A stretch of 64,000 nt of DNA from Oceanobacillus timonensis (GTDB lineage Bacteria > Bacillota > Bacilli > Bacillales > Amphibacillaceae). The notes beneath the pieces are model-generated. The model ran no database searches. It saw only the letters and a program-made list of their open reading frames with translations, and had not been told where the DNA came from. The stretch spans positions 2,838,344 to 2,902,343 of the forward strand of contig NZ_LT800497.1 in the NCBI RefSeq assembly GCF_900166635.1. The letters run 5' to 3'. The position numbers were made by a program, and so were the translations under genes. Shown one piece after another: positions 19,501-28,044 of this stretch. How positions within the stretch are numbered: position 1 is the stretch's first letter; every line of letters begins with the position of its first letter.

Positions 19501-20098
19501 GCTCAATTTCATAAACAATATCCTCTACACGATTCAGATTCTCCTGTGTTTCAGCAAGCTTGTACTCTGCTTTTTTCTTCCGCTGCTTATATTTTAAAAC
19601 GCCTGCAGCTTCTTCAAAAATCACACGTCGCTCTTCCGCTTTTGAACTCAGAATCTCTTCTACCCGTCCTTGACTGATAATAGAGAATGCTTCTCTGCCC
19701 AGCCCGGAATCAATAAACAGATCTACAATATCTTTCAGCCGGCAAACCTGTTTATTAATATAAAATTCACTCTCTCCAGACCGGTAAACTCTTCTTGTTA
19801 CACTGACTTCTTCATAATCCAAGGGAACACGCTGTTCTTTATTATCTAATACGAGTGTAACTTCCGCGACATTTAAAGGAGATCTCGAATCACTTCCCTG
19901 GAATATAATATCTTCCATTTTTGAACCGCGGAGGGATTTCATTGATTGTTCCCCCAATACCCAGCGAACCGCATCCGTAATATTACTTTTCCCGCTGCCA
20001 TTGGGACCTACTACGGCTGTCACACCAGGTACAAAATCAACGTTAATCCGTTCCGCAAAGGATTTAAATCCAACACTTTCCAATCGCTTTAAATGCAT
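16529..20098 (-). CDS. smc: chromosome segregation ATPase SMC
   Basis: Core of the Smc-ScpAB condensin that organises and segregates origins. It has 1189 residues, the usual length. The N-terminal ATPase half carries GPNGSGKSNITDAV (residues ~32-45), followed by a long coiled coil, the hinge near 515-640 (GIEGAVIELMDVPKDYITAMETVLG), the returning coiled coil, and the C-terminal head with the ABC signature LSGGERALTAIALLF and Walker B FCILDEVEAALDEANV. The ATG chosen is 8 nt after AGGAG. Normally smc follows rnc directly; here a DUF1128 gene and a repeat lie between them, ending 43 bp from its start. Confidence 0.98.
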   Translation of the reverse strand: MHLKRLESVGFKSFAERINVDFVPGVTAVVGPNGSGKSNITDAVRWVLGEQSMKSLRGSKMEDIIFQGSDSRSPLNVAEVTLVLDNKEQRVPLDYEEVSVTRRVYRSGESEFYINKQVCRLKDIVDLFIDSGLGREAFSIISQGRVEEILSSKAEERRVIFEEAAGVLKYKQRKKKAEYKLAETQENLNRVEDIVYEIEQQLDPLEEQSKKAKEYQTLQAELQETEISVLITEMEQIHQEWQQVLTYLADNEKKQNEQSETIRLIETDLAKEKERLQQYETEMEQLQAELLEVTERLEKYEGKKQLFDERSKHADENKEKLAQQLERVTSNVNVLEQQKAEEQEKLARLETEKADTLARKKKIEKKLSIRPEDVANRIEDLKAEYIELLNQQAAFRNEKQSVDRQQEQIEAKNSSQSMKFKDMLAERKTLQDKQTAAGERLETNKNHLEEKNEQLKTFKQEMQSERAKYEEAQSKLYQGYQYIEKVKSKKEMLEEMKEDFQGFFQGVRQILRAREEGKLSGIEGAVIELMDVPKDYITAMETVLGGQAQNIVVETDQTAREAINWLKKTNSGRATFLPLQSIQPRFLARDGQQQVSDHPGFVGVASDLVEAKAKKYEKAVQHVMGNVVIAKTLRDANDLAIKLQRRYRIVTLDGDMVHPGGSMSGGAQKKQNQSLFTREKDLQELQARLAEYKQKTEQFEKGVQKKRDYLGELDKKISLTEQETQSIQSDVQESQADFQSLQAKLTSVNDNLAIYDMDKKQNEQSHTELTDRSEVLAKELEDIRLKLQTTQKEIDSLTEEEAKLKETREKLQDTFYEVKVALAEQEERYKNQKANTKALETQLERALQEKNEANEELETIAAIKNQEETEEEMEANITNARNSKQEITESIEKQRQKRKTSAEQQQSLEEKLKKAQEQFKATNEQYQKQEVKSNRLDVELDSHLQQLEKEYMMTYEMAKRDYSKVENMDEAKAVVSRLKNQISQLGSINLGAIDEYERISERYQFLKEQRDDLVEGKRTLYTVIEEMDTEMKERFDTTFSKIKEEFSHVFQHLFGGGHAELKLTDPSNLLETGVDIIAQPPGKKLQHLSLLSGGERALTAIALLFSILRVRPVPFCILDEVEAALDEANVVRFAKYVKQFSKDTQFIVITHRKGTMEEADVLYGVTMQESGVSRLVSVRLEDTKELMQS

Positions 20099-20141
20099 AA
20101 TCATTCTCCTAAAAATCAATCGTTCTATTTATAGTTACTAT

Positions 20142-20414
20142 ACTCAACTTTCGCACCTAAGAAGAAGCATATAAACCTTGCTGTTCCAGGATGAACAGGA
20201 TCACTATTATCATGGTTGGTTTTCGTTCAATCACCCTTGTATTTGTTGAACAAGATATGGTGTATAGCAACCGCTCCGGTCAACCACTACGCTTTCCGCC
20301 GCAGCGGTCGCCTTACACATTACCTTCTAATTCTTTGTCGACAAACGTATGAAAGTAACGATTAACCCTGTTCCGATGAAAAGGAAGTTACTTTTTAAAG
20401 GGCAAAAGTTGAGT
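20142..20414. mobile_element. 273-bp MITE-like element, copy A
   Basis: The ends are imperfect terminal inverted repeats: ACTCAACTTTCGCACC on the left and GCAAAAGTTGAGT on the right. The inside matches both ends of the 744-bp element at 44362-45105 (shared segments include CTTGCTGTTCCAGGATG and GCGGTCGCCTTACAC). There is no coding frame. No clear target-site duplication is visible (flanks ACTAT and TAATA). It reads as a short internally deleted relative of copy B and sits in the smc promoter region. Confidence 0.7.
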
Positions 20415-20538
20415 TAATATAGTTATAAATCTCATTTTTTATTTTATCGTTGCTAGAATAGTTTAGCTAATACATTTTATCATATTATGACGCTTTAGCC
20501 TATGTGCAGCGCGGTATTAATTCAAAAAGGAACAACCA

Positions 20539-20567
20539 TTAACGATTGTTAAAACTTATGCTATAAT
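20539..20567 (+). promoter_or_regulatory. sigma-A-type promoter of the DUF1128 gene
   Basis: TTAACG (20539-20544) and TATAAT (20562-20567) with a 17-bp spacer and an extended TGC before the -10, leaving a ~120-nt leader. Confidence 0.6.
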
Positions 20568-20693
20568 AAACATCTATTACTTGATACATTTAGTTACCGT
20601 ACGTGGTTAAAGTGAAGTACCATTCACTGCTATTTAATAGTTTTTCCATGTACATCCAAATTCCAAATGATGGATTATACTAAGGGGGATAAG

Positions 20694-20915
20694 ATGCAGT
20701 TAGATCAGCCAAGCGTTGAAAATATGGAGTACATGCTTCAGGAATTAGCAGAAAAGTTACAAGTAGTTAATCGTTCGATTATGGACGCAGATGATTACAA
20801 TATCGAAAAATATGATGATTTAAAATGGATGTATGATATGGTCATCAGTAAAGGCCGTTTAAGTGCCTCAGAAACACAAGCCTTTATTAATGAACTGGCA
20901 GCCATTCGTAAATAA
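20694..20915 (+). CDS. DUF1128 family protein (YfkK-like)
   Basis: A 73-residue soluble acidic protein resembling the DUF1128/YfkK family: a helical pair with NMEYMLQELAEKLQVVNR, then DDYNIEKYDDLKWMYDMVISKGRLSASE. Function unknown. The start is the ATG 5 nt after GGGGGAT; an in-frame ATG 9 codons upstream precedes that site. It is the only plus-strand gene between topA and rpmB and interrupts the usual rnc-smc adjacency. It ends in a strong bidirectional terminator. Confidence 0.85.
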   Translation: MQLDQPSVENMEYMLQELAEKLQVVNRSIMDADDYNIEKYDDLKWMYDMVISKGRLSASETQAFINELAAIRK

Positions 20916-21022
20916 AGTGGAACCAATCGGGCTATTACTATGTTCCGATTTCCACACAGAATTTTCAGGACTCCTTCTTTCTTGAATCGGAAGTCTTCCA
21001 GACAGTCACACTGTGATCATAC

Positions 21023-21077
21023 AAAAAACGTTACGCAAGAACAGGCAACCGAACGGTTCTTGCGTAACGTTTTTTTA
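21023..21077. terminator. bidirectional terminator between DUF1128 gene and rnc
   Basis: A near-perfect 20-bp stem (AAAAAACGTTACGCAAGAAC with GTTCTTGCGTAACGTTTTTT) flanked by A- and T-runs, so it works for both convergent genes. Confidence 0.85.
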
Positions 21078-21091
21078 TGAGCAGCATATTT

Positions 21092-21778
21092 TTATTCCGG
21101 AAGTTTTTTCTCCAGTGCTGCTTTAGCTGCTTTTTGTTCAGCTTCTTTTTTTGTTCTTCCATTTCCTCTTCCGGCTGGTTCTCCTTGAATTACAACCTGA
21201 GCAATAAATTCTTTGTGATGCGATGGTCCATGCTCATCAATAATGTGATATTCAATTTTTCTATCCTTTTGCTTCTGAACAATTTCCTGAAGATGACTTT
21301 TATAATCCATCACACTTGCTGTGGCATCTACTGTTAAAGCAGGAAAAATACGGGTATTTAAAAAGTGAAGCACGGCATCAAAGCCTTGGTCTAAATAAAG
21401 CGCGCCTAAAAAAGCCTCAAATGCATCTGCTAAAATAGCCGGTCTCTGTCTTCCACCTGTCTGTTCTTCCCCTTTACCCAACAGGATATATTGTCCAAAA
21501 TCAAATTGTTTTGCAAAAACCGTTAAAGACGCTTCACATACGATAGCTGCACGTATTTTGGTCATTTCACCTTCGGGCATGTCCTGATTATTTCTATACA
21601 AATATTGAGAAACAGCTAATTCCAGTACTGCGTCTCCCAAGAATTCCAACCGCTCATTATCATTCAGCTTGATTTTCTTGTATTCATTCACATAAGAAGA
21701 ATGGGTAAATGCTTCTTTTAATAATTTTTTTTGTTGAAAAGTTATTCCTAATTTCTGTTCCAATTGACTTAATTCCAT
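21092..21778 (-). CDS. rnc: ribonuclease III
   Basis: Double-strand-specific endoribonuclease for rRNA and mRNA processing, 228 residues. The catalytic signature NERLEFLGDAVLELAVS is near residues 40-56, with the second acidic site DAFEAFLGALYLDQG. The C-terminal dsRNA-binding domain ends GRGNGRTKKEAEQKAAKAAL. The ATG is preceded by GAAGGAGG. It is cut off from smc by a terminator, unlike the usual rnc-smc-ftsY operon. Confidence 0.97.
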   Translation of the reverse strand: MELSQLEQKLGITFQQKKLLKEAFTHSSYVNEYKKIKLNDNERLEFLGDAVLELAVSQYLYRNNQDMPEGEMTKIRAAIVCEASLTVFAKQFDFGQYILLGKGEEQTGGRQRPAILADAFEAFLGALYLDQGFDAVLHFLNTRIFPALTVDATASVMDYKSHLQEIVQKQKDRKIEYHIIDEHGPSHHKEFIAQVVIQGEPAGRGNGRTKKEAEQKAAKAALEKKLPE

Positions 21779-21959
21779 ATGAACCTCCTTCACTCCTATG
21801 AATAAAATGATGATATGTTTGTCATCTTATATTTTTTGCTGTTCATCGATTGCCTCAAATAACTGGTATGCAGTTAGTGTACCATATACGGAATATAATT
21901 ATTTATTTCCTTGTTTTAAGTTCCACTTCTGCACCTTTACCGTGAAACACAAATAATGA

Positions 21960-21985
21960 GGGAAAGTCTCCAAAAGAAACTTCCC
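21960..21985 (-). terminator. probable terminator after acpP
   Basis: Inverted repeat GGGAAAGT/ACTTTCCC-type stem (21960-21967 with 21978-21985). The minus-strand tail TCATTATTTG is only moderately U-rich, the plus-strand side has a longer T-run. Confidence 0.45.
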
Positions 21986-22004
21986 CTCCCTGTTTTTTTA
22001 TTCA

Positions 22005-22238
22005 TTAAGCTTTGCTGTTTATGTAATCTACAGCATCACCTACTGTATTAATCTTTTCCGCATCTTCATCAGCGATTTCAATATCAAACTCATCTTCTAA
22101 TTCCATAACAAGTTCAACAACATCTAATGAGTCCGCTTCAAGGTCATCTTTAAATGAAGCTTCTAAAACGACTTTTTCTTCATCTACATCAAGACGATCA
22201 GCAATGATGGACTTTACTTGTTCAAACACGTCTGCCAT
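22005..22238 (-). CDS. acpP: acyl carrier protein
   Basis: 77-residue carrier for growing fatty-acid chains. Ser37 in [18 protein letters not shown] takes the 4'-phosphopantetheine arm. The protein is strongly acidic and all-helical. The ATG follows AAGGGGGTGAACGGGGA; codons further upstream in frame are ribosome site. It is last in the fapR-plsX-fabD-fabG-acpP order. Confidence 0.98.
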   Translation of the reverse strand: MADVFEQVKSIIADRLDVDEEKVVLEASFKDDLEADSLDVVELVMELEDEFDIEIADEDAEKINTVGDAVDYINSKA

Positions 22239-22296
22239 TCCCCGTTCACCCCCTTTCAAAGTTTCCTTCGCTTTTTATTTTTGTTCTGCAATTGTA

Positions 22297-23037
22297 TTAC
22301 ATCACCATTCCACCGTCAATATGAATGGTTTGTCCTGTAATATAATTAGCATCTTCACTAGCTAAAAAGCGGATAACACGTGCTACATCTTCTGGTTTGC
22401 CGAAGCGTTCTAACGGTACCAGTTGTAATAAAGATTCCTGCTGCTCTTCACTTAATTGGTCCGTCATGTCTGTGGAAATAAAACCAGGAGCCACCGCATT
22501 TACCAAGATATTTCGAGAAGCAAGCTCCTTCGCTGTTGTTTTCGTCAAACCAATGACCCCTGCTTTTGCAGCTACATAGTTGGCTTGTCCCGGATTTCCG
22601 CTTACGCCGACGATGGATGCAACATTAATAATCCGCCCGGATTTTTGTTTCATCATTTGACGGGTCACTGCTTTTGTACATAAGAAGGTTCCTTTCAAGT
22701 TCGTTTGAATAACCTGATCGAATTCCTCTTCTTTCATGCGCATTAACAAGTTATCTTTTGTAATTCCTGCATTATTTACCAGGATATCAATGGAGCCGAA
22801 TTCCTTCACGGCCTGCTTCATAAGTTGCTTTACAGATTCTTCATCAGAAACATTAGCTTGTATCTTCACTGCTTTTACACCAAGTTCCTCGACTTCTGTG
22901 ACAACCTCTTCTGCTTTTGCTTCGCTCCCTGAATAGTTTACAACCACATTCGCTCCGTTTTTAGCAAGTTCCAAAGCAATCTCTCTGCCGATTCCCCTGG
23001 AAGCACCAGTTACTACTGCCGTTTGCCCTTGTAACAT
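22297..23037 (-). CDS. fabG: 3-oxoacyl-[acyl-carrier-protein] reductase
   Basis: NADPH-dependent short-chain dehydrogenase reducing 3-ketoacyl-ACP in fatty-acid elongation. It has 246 residues: [16 protein letters not shown] cofactor loop (10-25), NNAG near 88, catalytic Ser-Tyr-Lys in [21 protein letters not shown], and the C-terminal [15 protein letters not shown]. Its ATG overlaps the fabD stop by one base (TAATG). Confidence 0.97.
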   Translation of the reverse strand: MLQGQTAVVTGASRGIGREIALELAKNGANVVVNYSGSEAKAEEVVTEVEELGVKAVKIQANVSDEESVKQLMKQAVKEFGSIDILVNNAGITKDNLLMRMKEEEFDQVIQTNLKGTFLCTKAVTRQMMKQKSGRIINVASIVGVSGNPGQANYVAAKAGVIGLTKTTAKELASRNILVNAVAPGFISTDMTDQLSEEQQESLLQLVPLERFGKPEDVARVIRFLASEDANYITGQTIHIDGGMVM

Positions 23038-23975
23038 TATTCTTCCTCCTTATACCAGCGAATAAACGCTTCGAGCGATTCTTGATCCTGCACAGCAAAT
23101 GTTTTTGCTTTCCGGTCTATTTTTTTCAATAAGCCGCATAAAACTTTACCCGTACCTACTTCTACAAATACATCAATGCCTTGTTCCAGCATCTTTTGAA
23201 TTGATTCCTCAAAGCGAACCGGCGAGTAAAGCTGCTGTACTAATAATTCTTTCACAGTGTCTTTTTCCGTTACTGCATCTGCTGAAACATTTGCATAAAC
23301 AGGCATTTTCGGATTTTCCAAAGATACTTCATTTAAATATGCTGCAAAGTCTTCATTCGCTTGTTTCATTAATCTGGAATGGAATGGTCCGCTCACATTT
23401 AATGGAAGCACCCGCTTTGCTCCTGCTTCTTTTAATAAGGCCGTCGCCTGTTCAACACCTGGGACCGATCCGGAGATAACGATCTGTCCAGGACAATTTA
23501 AATTGGCAATATCTACAATTTCATTCGTCACCTGATCTAGCGCTTCCTGAACTTTATCCTGTCCAAGACCTAAAACCGCCGCCATCGTTCCTTGTCCCTC
23601 AGGAACGGCTTGTTCCATTAGATGACCTCTTACTTTGACCAGCCCGATAGCATCCTGCCACTTCATTGCGCCAGCCGCCACCAGTGCACTGTATTCTCCC
23701 AGACTATGCCCCACAACCATCGAAGGGCGAATACCGTTTTCTTCTAACAGCTGTGTAACAGCAACACTGGATAATAATAATGCCGGCTGCGTATTTTCTG
23801 TTTCTGTCAACGTTTCTTTTGGACCTTCAAACATAAGCGTTTGTAGATCCATATCTAAAACTTCATTTGCTTCCTGATACATTGCTTGTATATGCGGGTA
23901 AGCATCGTATAAATCTTTCCCCATACCAACTGTCTGCGATCCTTGGCCAGGGAACATAAATGCAATACGTTTCAT
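23037..23975 (-). CDS. fabD: malonyl-CoA:ACP transacylase
   Basis: Transfers malonyl from CoA to ACP. The 312-residue protein starts [18 protein letters not shown], has the nucleophile Ser91 in [18 protein letters not shown] with the catalytic His, and [12 protein letters not shown]. Preceded by GAGGAGG and immediately follows plsX (1 bp gap), part of the FapR operon. Confidence 0.97.
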   Translation of the reverse strand: MKRIAFMFPGQGSQTVGMGKDLYDAYPHIQAMYQEANEVLDMDLQTLMFEGPKETLTETENTQPALLLSSVAVTQLLEENGIRPSMVVGHSLGEYSALVAAGAMKWQDAIGLVKVRGHLMEQAVPEGQGTMAAVLGLGQDKVQEALDQVTNEIVDIANLNCPGQIVISGSVPGVEQATALLKEAGAKRVLPLNVSGPFHSRLMKQANEDFAAYLNEVSLENPKMPVYANVSADAVTEKDTVKELLVQQLYSPVRFEESIQKMLEQGIDVFVEVGTGKVLCGLLKKIDRKAKTFAVQDQESLEAFIRWYKEEE

Positions 23976-24977
23976 TTACTTTTCCTCCTCTTCCCCCATT
24001 GTTTCAATGGTATCTTGAATGGTGGCTGTTACATTGTTATCTACCATATAAACAGCTTGTTTAACCGCATTGGTTATTGCCCGGCTTTTTGAGGATCCAT
24101 GGGCTTTAATAACCGGTGCGCGGAGACCGAACAATCCTGCACCGCCATATTCTGAGTAATCTAATCGGCCCTTTATACCTTTCAGGTCTTTTTTGACAAG
24201 AGCAGCAGCAATTTTGGTTTTTGCAGAAGACATAAACGTATCTTTTAAAAGAGAAAAGATTGTTTCTGCCACACCTTCCATGGTTTTTAATGCGATATTC
24301 CCGCTAAATCCATCTGTCACGACAACATCCGCAACGCCATTTAATATATCTCTTGCCTCTACGTTTCCTACAAAATGGATAGGGGCATTTTCTAAAAGCT
24401 GAAAAGCTTTTTTCGTTAAATCATTTCCTTTTCCATCTTCGGTACCGACGTTTAATAAGCCGACTCGAGGCGTTTTAATATTTCTTACTCTCTCCACGTA
24501 GATGGAACCCATAATGGCGTATTGAAGCAAATGTTCCGGCTTAGCGTCCACGTTCGCACCGACATCCAGCATCAGGAAACCTTGCCCGTCTACTGTCGGA
24601 AATGTAGGGCTTAGCGCAGGACGATCAATACCGGGAATCCTGCCCACGACAAACAAACCTGCACTCATTAATGCACCGGTATTCCCCGCAGAAATACATG
24701 CGTCTGCTTCACCGTCTTTGACAGCCTTGGCCATTAATACAAGCGAAGCATTCTTTTTGCGCCGTACTGCTTTTACCGGCTCATCCTCTGGTGTAATTCT
24801 TTCGTCTGTATGTATGACTTTAATTTGTTGATGATCCGTTAAAACCGGATTGATCTGGTTTTCATCACCATAAAGTGTAATTTGTAAATCTTTATTTTCT
24901 TTGACAGCTTCCATCGCACCTAAAACAATTTCCTTCGGTGCATGGTCGCCTCCCATTGCATCTATCGCTAATCGCAT
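23976..24977 (-). CDS. plsX: phosphate acyltransferase PlsX
   Basis: Converts acyl-ACP to acyl-phosphate for PlsY, linking fatty-acid and phospholipid synthesis; it acts at the membrane face. It has 333 residues with [21 protein letters not shown] at the start, [15 protein letters not shown], and [26 protein letters not shown]. It lies 4 bp after fapR and so falls under the FapR promoter. Confidence 0.97.
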   Translation of the reverse strand: MRLAIDAMGGDHAPKEIVLGAMEAVKENKDLQITLYGDENQINPVLTDHQQIKVIHTDERITPEDEPVKAVRRKKNASLVLMAKAVKDGEADACISAGNTGALMSAGLFVVGRIPGIDRPALSPTFPTVDGQGFLMLDVGANVDAKPEHLLQYAIMGSIYVERVRNIKTPRVGLLNVGTEDGKGNDLTKKAFQLLENAPIHFVGNVEARDILNGVADVVVTDGFSGNIALKTMEGVAETIFSLLKDTFMSSAKTKIAAALVKKDLKGIKGRLDYSEYGGAGLFGLRAPVIKAHGSSKSRAITNAVKQAVYMVDNNVTATIQDTIETMGEEEEK

Positions 24978-24981
24978 TCAC

Positions 24982-25554
24982 TTATTCTCCTTTGCTTTCA
25001 CTGGAATGAAACATGAAAAATTCACCTGTAAGCACAAGCTCGTTATTCACAAAGCTCTTCACTTCCACAATGGTGTGTCCACGGTTATCTTTTCCTTTTA
25101 TAACCGCTTTGGCAATCACTCTTTCTCCTTCTTTCACCTGTCTCTTAAAGCGCAGGCTGGATTTTGCTGTTAAAGCAAGCTCATCGTTAATAACAGCTAC
25201 GGCTAATGAATTCGCCTGGGCAAACAGATGATGCCCTCTGGCAATCTTATTTCTGGAAAAAACAAACTCCGACGTGATATCAAGCATAGAGATAGCCCGT
25301 TCATCCAATTCCAAATCAATAATATCCCCAATCACTTCTTCCACCGGCAAAGCTTTAACTGTCTCATTCCATTGCTTCGTAGCCACATATTTTATCCGTT
25401 CACGAAGTTCAGGAATAGAGAGCTCCATACGGTCTAACCGAATGGTTTGAATACTGACTTCAAAATCTTTCGCTAACTGCTCGTCCGTTACAAATGGAGA
25501 TTCTTCTATTTTTTCTCTTAACAATGATTGTCGTTCTGCTTTTGAGCGTTTCAT
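24982..25554 (-). CDS. fapR: transcription factor FapR
   Basis: Repressor of fatty-acid and phospholipid genes that releases DNA on binding malonyl-CoA or malonyl-ACP. About 190 residues: N-terminal DeoR-like helix-turn-helix ([20 protein letters not shown]), linker [12 protein letters not shown], and a hot-dog effector domain ([22 protein letters not shown]). The start is uncertain: MKRSKAERQ aligns with the family, but ATG at 25563 and TTG at 25566 are in frame and no clear ribosome site distinguishes them. It heads the operon it regulates. Confidence 0.93.
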   Translation of the reverse strand: MKRSKAERQSLLREKIEESPFVTDEQLAKDFEVSIQTIRLDRMELSIPELRERIKYVATKQWNETVKALPVEEVIGDIIDLELDERAISMLDITSEFVFSRNKIARGHHLFAQANSLAVAVINDELALTAKSSLRFKRQVKEGERVIAKAVIKGKDNRGHTIVEVKSFVNNELVLTGEFFMFHSSESKGE

Positions 25555-25733
25555 TTCTATCATCAAACTTTCATTTCAAATTTTAGAGAGATGCCGGTTC
25601 TATTGATGACGTCGTAACGGTTGTTGGGCGGGAACAAGTTAACAGAGTATAGGTGTCCGTTATTCCCTCTGGAAAGGGAATAGATAAACGGTCATTTCAT
25701 CTTCTGATCAAATCAAGCCACCCTCCGTAGGAA

Positions 25734-25763
25734 AGAACGAAACTTCCATGGAAGTTTCGTTCT
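25734..25763. repeat. perfect 30-bp palindrome in the fapR leader
   Basis: AGAACGAAACTTCCA followed by its exact reverse complement. It begins about 13-20 nt downstream of the predicted fapR transcription start and abuts the FapR half-site. No U-run follows on either strand, so it is not a classic terminator. It could be a 5'-end stabilising stem or a protein-binding palindrome. Confidence 0.8.
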
Positions 25764-25779
25764 ATGACTTGGTACTAAT
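25763..25779 (-). promoter_or_regulatory. candidate FapR operator
   Basis: Minus-strand TTAGTACCAAGTCATAG. The left half TTAGTACC is an exact FapR half-site as I know the consensus; the right half matches only about half. It overlaps the start region just after the -10, where FapR boxes are expected. Confidence 0.55.
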
Positions 25780-25782
25780 AGT

Positions 25783-25811
25783 AATATATAATAGCAATCT
25801 TTTTTATGCAA
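25783..25811 (-). promoter_or_regulatory. sigma-A-type promoter of the fapR operon
   Basis: TTGCAT (25806-25811) and TATATT (25783-25788) on the minus strand with a 17-bp spacer. The transcript would start near 25776 and carry a ~220-nt leader. The rest of the recG-fapR gap holds only a weak hairpin (about 25881-25900) after recG. Confidence 0.65.
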
Positions 25812-25931
25812 GTAATCTATTGAATGATCGCAGCGCAACTGGCTGTTATCTTAAAAATAATGCGTACACAAAAATGGGAGACAGCCGTCCGTAGCGGGCT
25901 GATTTGCTCCGTTTTATATTTGGTTTCCGGA

Positions 25932-27959
25932 TTAATCCAGCTTTGCCGAAAGCCCCTCTTCTTCTGCTAATATTTCTTTTAAGTACCTATAATCTTCAGT
26001 TTGCAATAAATTGTTTTCAACAATATGCTGTGCATCTTGTCTTGCTGTTTCGAGTGCTCTGTAATCATGCACCATATCAGCTACTTTAAATTCCGGCATA
26101 CCGCTTTGTTTTCTGCCGAAAAAGTCGCCCGGACCACGCAATTGCAAGTCTTGTTCGGATAATTCAAATCCATCATTTGTTTCTGACATAATCCGCATAC
26201 GCTCTTTCCCGACTTCTCCCTTAGGTTCTGCGATAAGAATACAATAGCTTTGCTTTGCTCCTCTGCCGACACGTCCCCTGAGCTGATGCAGTTGTGACAG
26301 ACCGAAACGCTCCGCATCATAAATCACCATCACGGTGGCATTGGGAACATTCACACCTACTTCTACGACCGTTGTAGAGACTAGCACATTCACTTTATTA
26401 TCAGCAAAATCACGCATGACGTCATCTTTCTCTGCAGAGGTTAGACGCCCATGCATTAAGCCGATCTCCATTTCATTATCATAGTAAGCTGTCAGTTGAT
26501 GATACAGGTCAACGGCGTTTTGAATATCTAATTTATCCGACTCCTCGATCAACGGGCTGATAATATATGCTTGTTCCCCTTGCTTGACCCGTTCTTGAAT
26601 AAAATCAAGAATCCGTTCAAACATATTTTCCTTCACCCATAACGTTTCAATCTCTTTTCTCCCGGAAGGAAGCTGGTTAATAATGGATACATCCATATCA
26701 CCAAACGTTGTAATCGCAAGTGTTCTGGGGATCGGGGTTGCGGTCATAAATAAAACATCCGGATCCAATCCTTTATCCCGCAATGTTCTGCGTTGAGCAA
26801 CCCCAAAGCGATGCTGCTCATCGACAATCGCCAGTCCTAAATCATTAAACAAAACATCTTCCTGAATAAGGGCATGCGTTCCAATCACGACATCTATTTC
26901 TTTATTTTCAATTTGCTGTGTCAGCTCTCTGCGCTTCTTTCCTTTTACAGATCCAGTTAACAAGGCAACGCTAGCTCTACCTTCCAGCATAGACTGAAAA
27001 GATTGGAAATGCTGTTCTGCTAAAATCTCCGTAGGGACCATCAGCGCCCCTTGTTTGCCTGCTGTAACAGCAGCATATAAACAAATCGCCGCAACTGCTG
27101 TTTTCCCTGATCCAACATCTCCTTGAAGCAGCCGATTCATCCGGTAAGCAAGTTTCATATCCTTTAAGATTTCAGTTAACACAGCTTGCTGTGCCTCTGT
27201 TAAGGTGTAAGGCAGCGAGCTGATAAAGTCCTCTACTTTATCCATCTGAAAATCTTGGGCATTTCCTTTCGTGGATTCACGGTTTATTTTTCGGATTAAC
27301 TGCATCTTAAGCTGAAACAGCAGAAATTCTTCATAAATAAATCTCCGCCGCGCGTGTTTTAAAGCAACCCTGCTCTCTGGAAAATGCATTGTTCTTACTG
27401 CTTCTTGTCGATTTGGCAGCTTATAATTTTCCAAATAAGAAGCAGGCAATATTTCTGTTATATCTTGTTCATGTGCGTTAAGCACCTGCTTTAATATCTT
27501 TTGGAATTTATAAGAAGTCAAATCGCCTTTCAGCGAATAAACAGGAGTAATCGAATCATCTTCTTCCGTTTTTCCGATTTTATATTGACTGACTGTGATT
27601 TGCAGGCGACGTGCGTCCCATTTCCCGGTCAATGTAATATCCTGCCCTTGCTGAATTTGTTTTTTTGCAAATGCCCGGTTAAACATAATCGCTTTAACAG
27701 CAACACCTTCCACTTCTACCGTAAAGCTTAACCTTGATTTATTTTTCCTAAAAAAAGTAAGAGAAGGGTCGTAAACCACCTTCCCTTTAATCGTCACTTT
27801 TTCATCATGTACCAGCTCTTGCAAAGGTTTTTCCTCATAAATATCGTATCGATACGGGAAATATTCCAATATATCATCTATCTCATGAATATGCATGGAA
27901 GCAAGTTGCTCTGCTGCTTTTTCGCCGACACCTTTCACTTCTAATATCGATTCGTTCAT
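25932..27959 (-). CDS. recG: ATP-dependent DNA helicase RecG
   Basis: Branch-migrating helicase that remodels stalled forks and Holliday junctions. It has 675 residues: N-terminal wedge/OB domain, then superfamily 2 motifs GDVGSGKTAVAA (Walker A), DEQHRFGVAQR (motif II), MTATPIPRT, and the C-terminal QLRGRVGRG and GPGDFFGRKQSG. The ATG chosen lies 8 nt after AAGGA; six further in-frame codons lead to a TTG. It follows sdaAA, as in B. subtilis. Confidence 0.97.
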   Translation of the reverse strand: MNESILEVKGVGEKAAEQLASMHIHEIDDILEYFPYRYDIYEEKPLQELVHDEKVTIKGKVVYDPSLTFFRKNKSRLSFTVEVEGVAVKAIMFNRAFAKKQIQQGQDITLTGKWDARRLQITVSQYKIGKTEEDDSITPVYSLKGDLTSYKFQKILKQVLNAHEQDITEILPASYLENYKLPNRQEAVRTMHFPESRVALKHARRRFIYEEFLLFQLKMQLIRKINRESTKGNAQDFQMDKVEDFISSLPYTLTEAQQAVLTEILKDMKLAYRMNRLLQGDVGSGKTAVAAICLYAAVTAGKQGALMVPTEILAEQHFQSFQSMLEGRASVALLTGSVKGKKRRELTQQIENKEIDVVIGTHALIQEDVLFNDLGLAIVDEQHRFGVAQRRTLRDKGLDPDVLFMTATPIPRTLAITTFGDMDVSIINQLPSGRKEIETLWVKENMFERILDFIQERVKQGEQAYIISPLIEESDKLDIQNAVDLYHQLTAYYDNEMEIGLMHGRLTSAEKDDVMRDFADNKVNVLVSTTVVEVGVNVPNATVMVIYDAERFGLSQLHQLRGRVGRGAKQSYCILIAEPKGEVGKERMRIMSETNDGFELSEQDLQLRGPGDFFGRKQSGMPEFKVADMVHDYRALETARQDAQHIVENNLLQTEDYRYLKEILAEEEGLSAKLD

Positions 27960-28044
27960 TTCCAACATCCTTTTCAATCAGAAAAACAGCAATACCAGCT
28001 CAGAGTCTAATGAGCAAATACGTCTATTTTTCGTAAATACCTGA

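Noticed and set aside
23099-23479. 126-codon leucine-rich frame opposite fabD.
   Set aside because: Shadow of the fabD coding strand; apparent hydrophobicity comes from complementing Glu/Lys codons.
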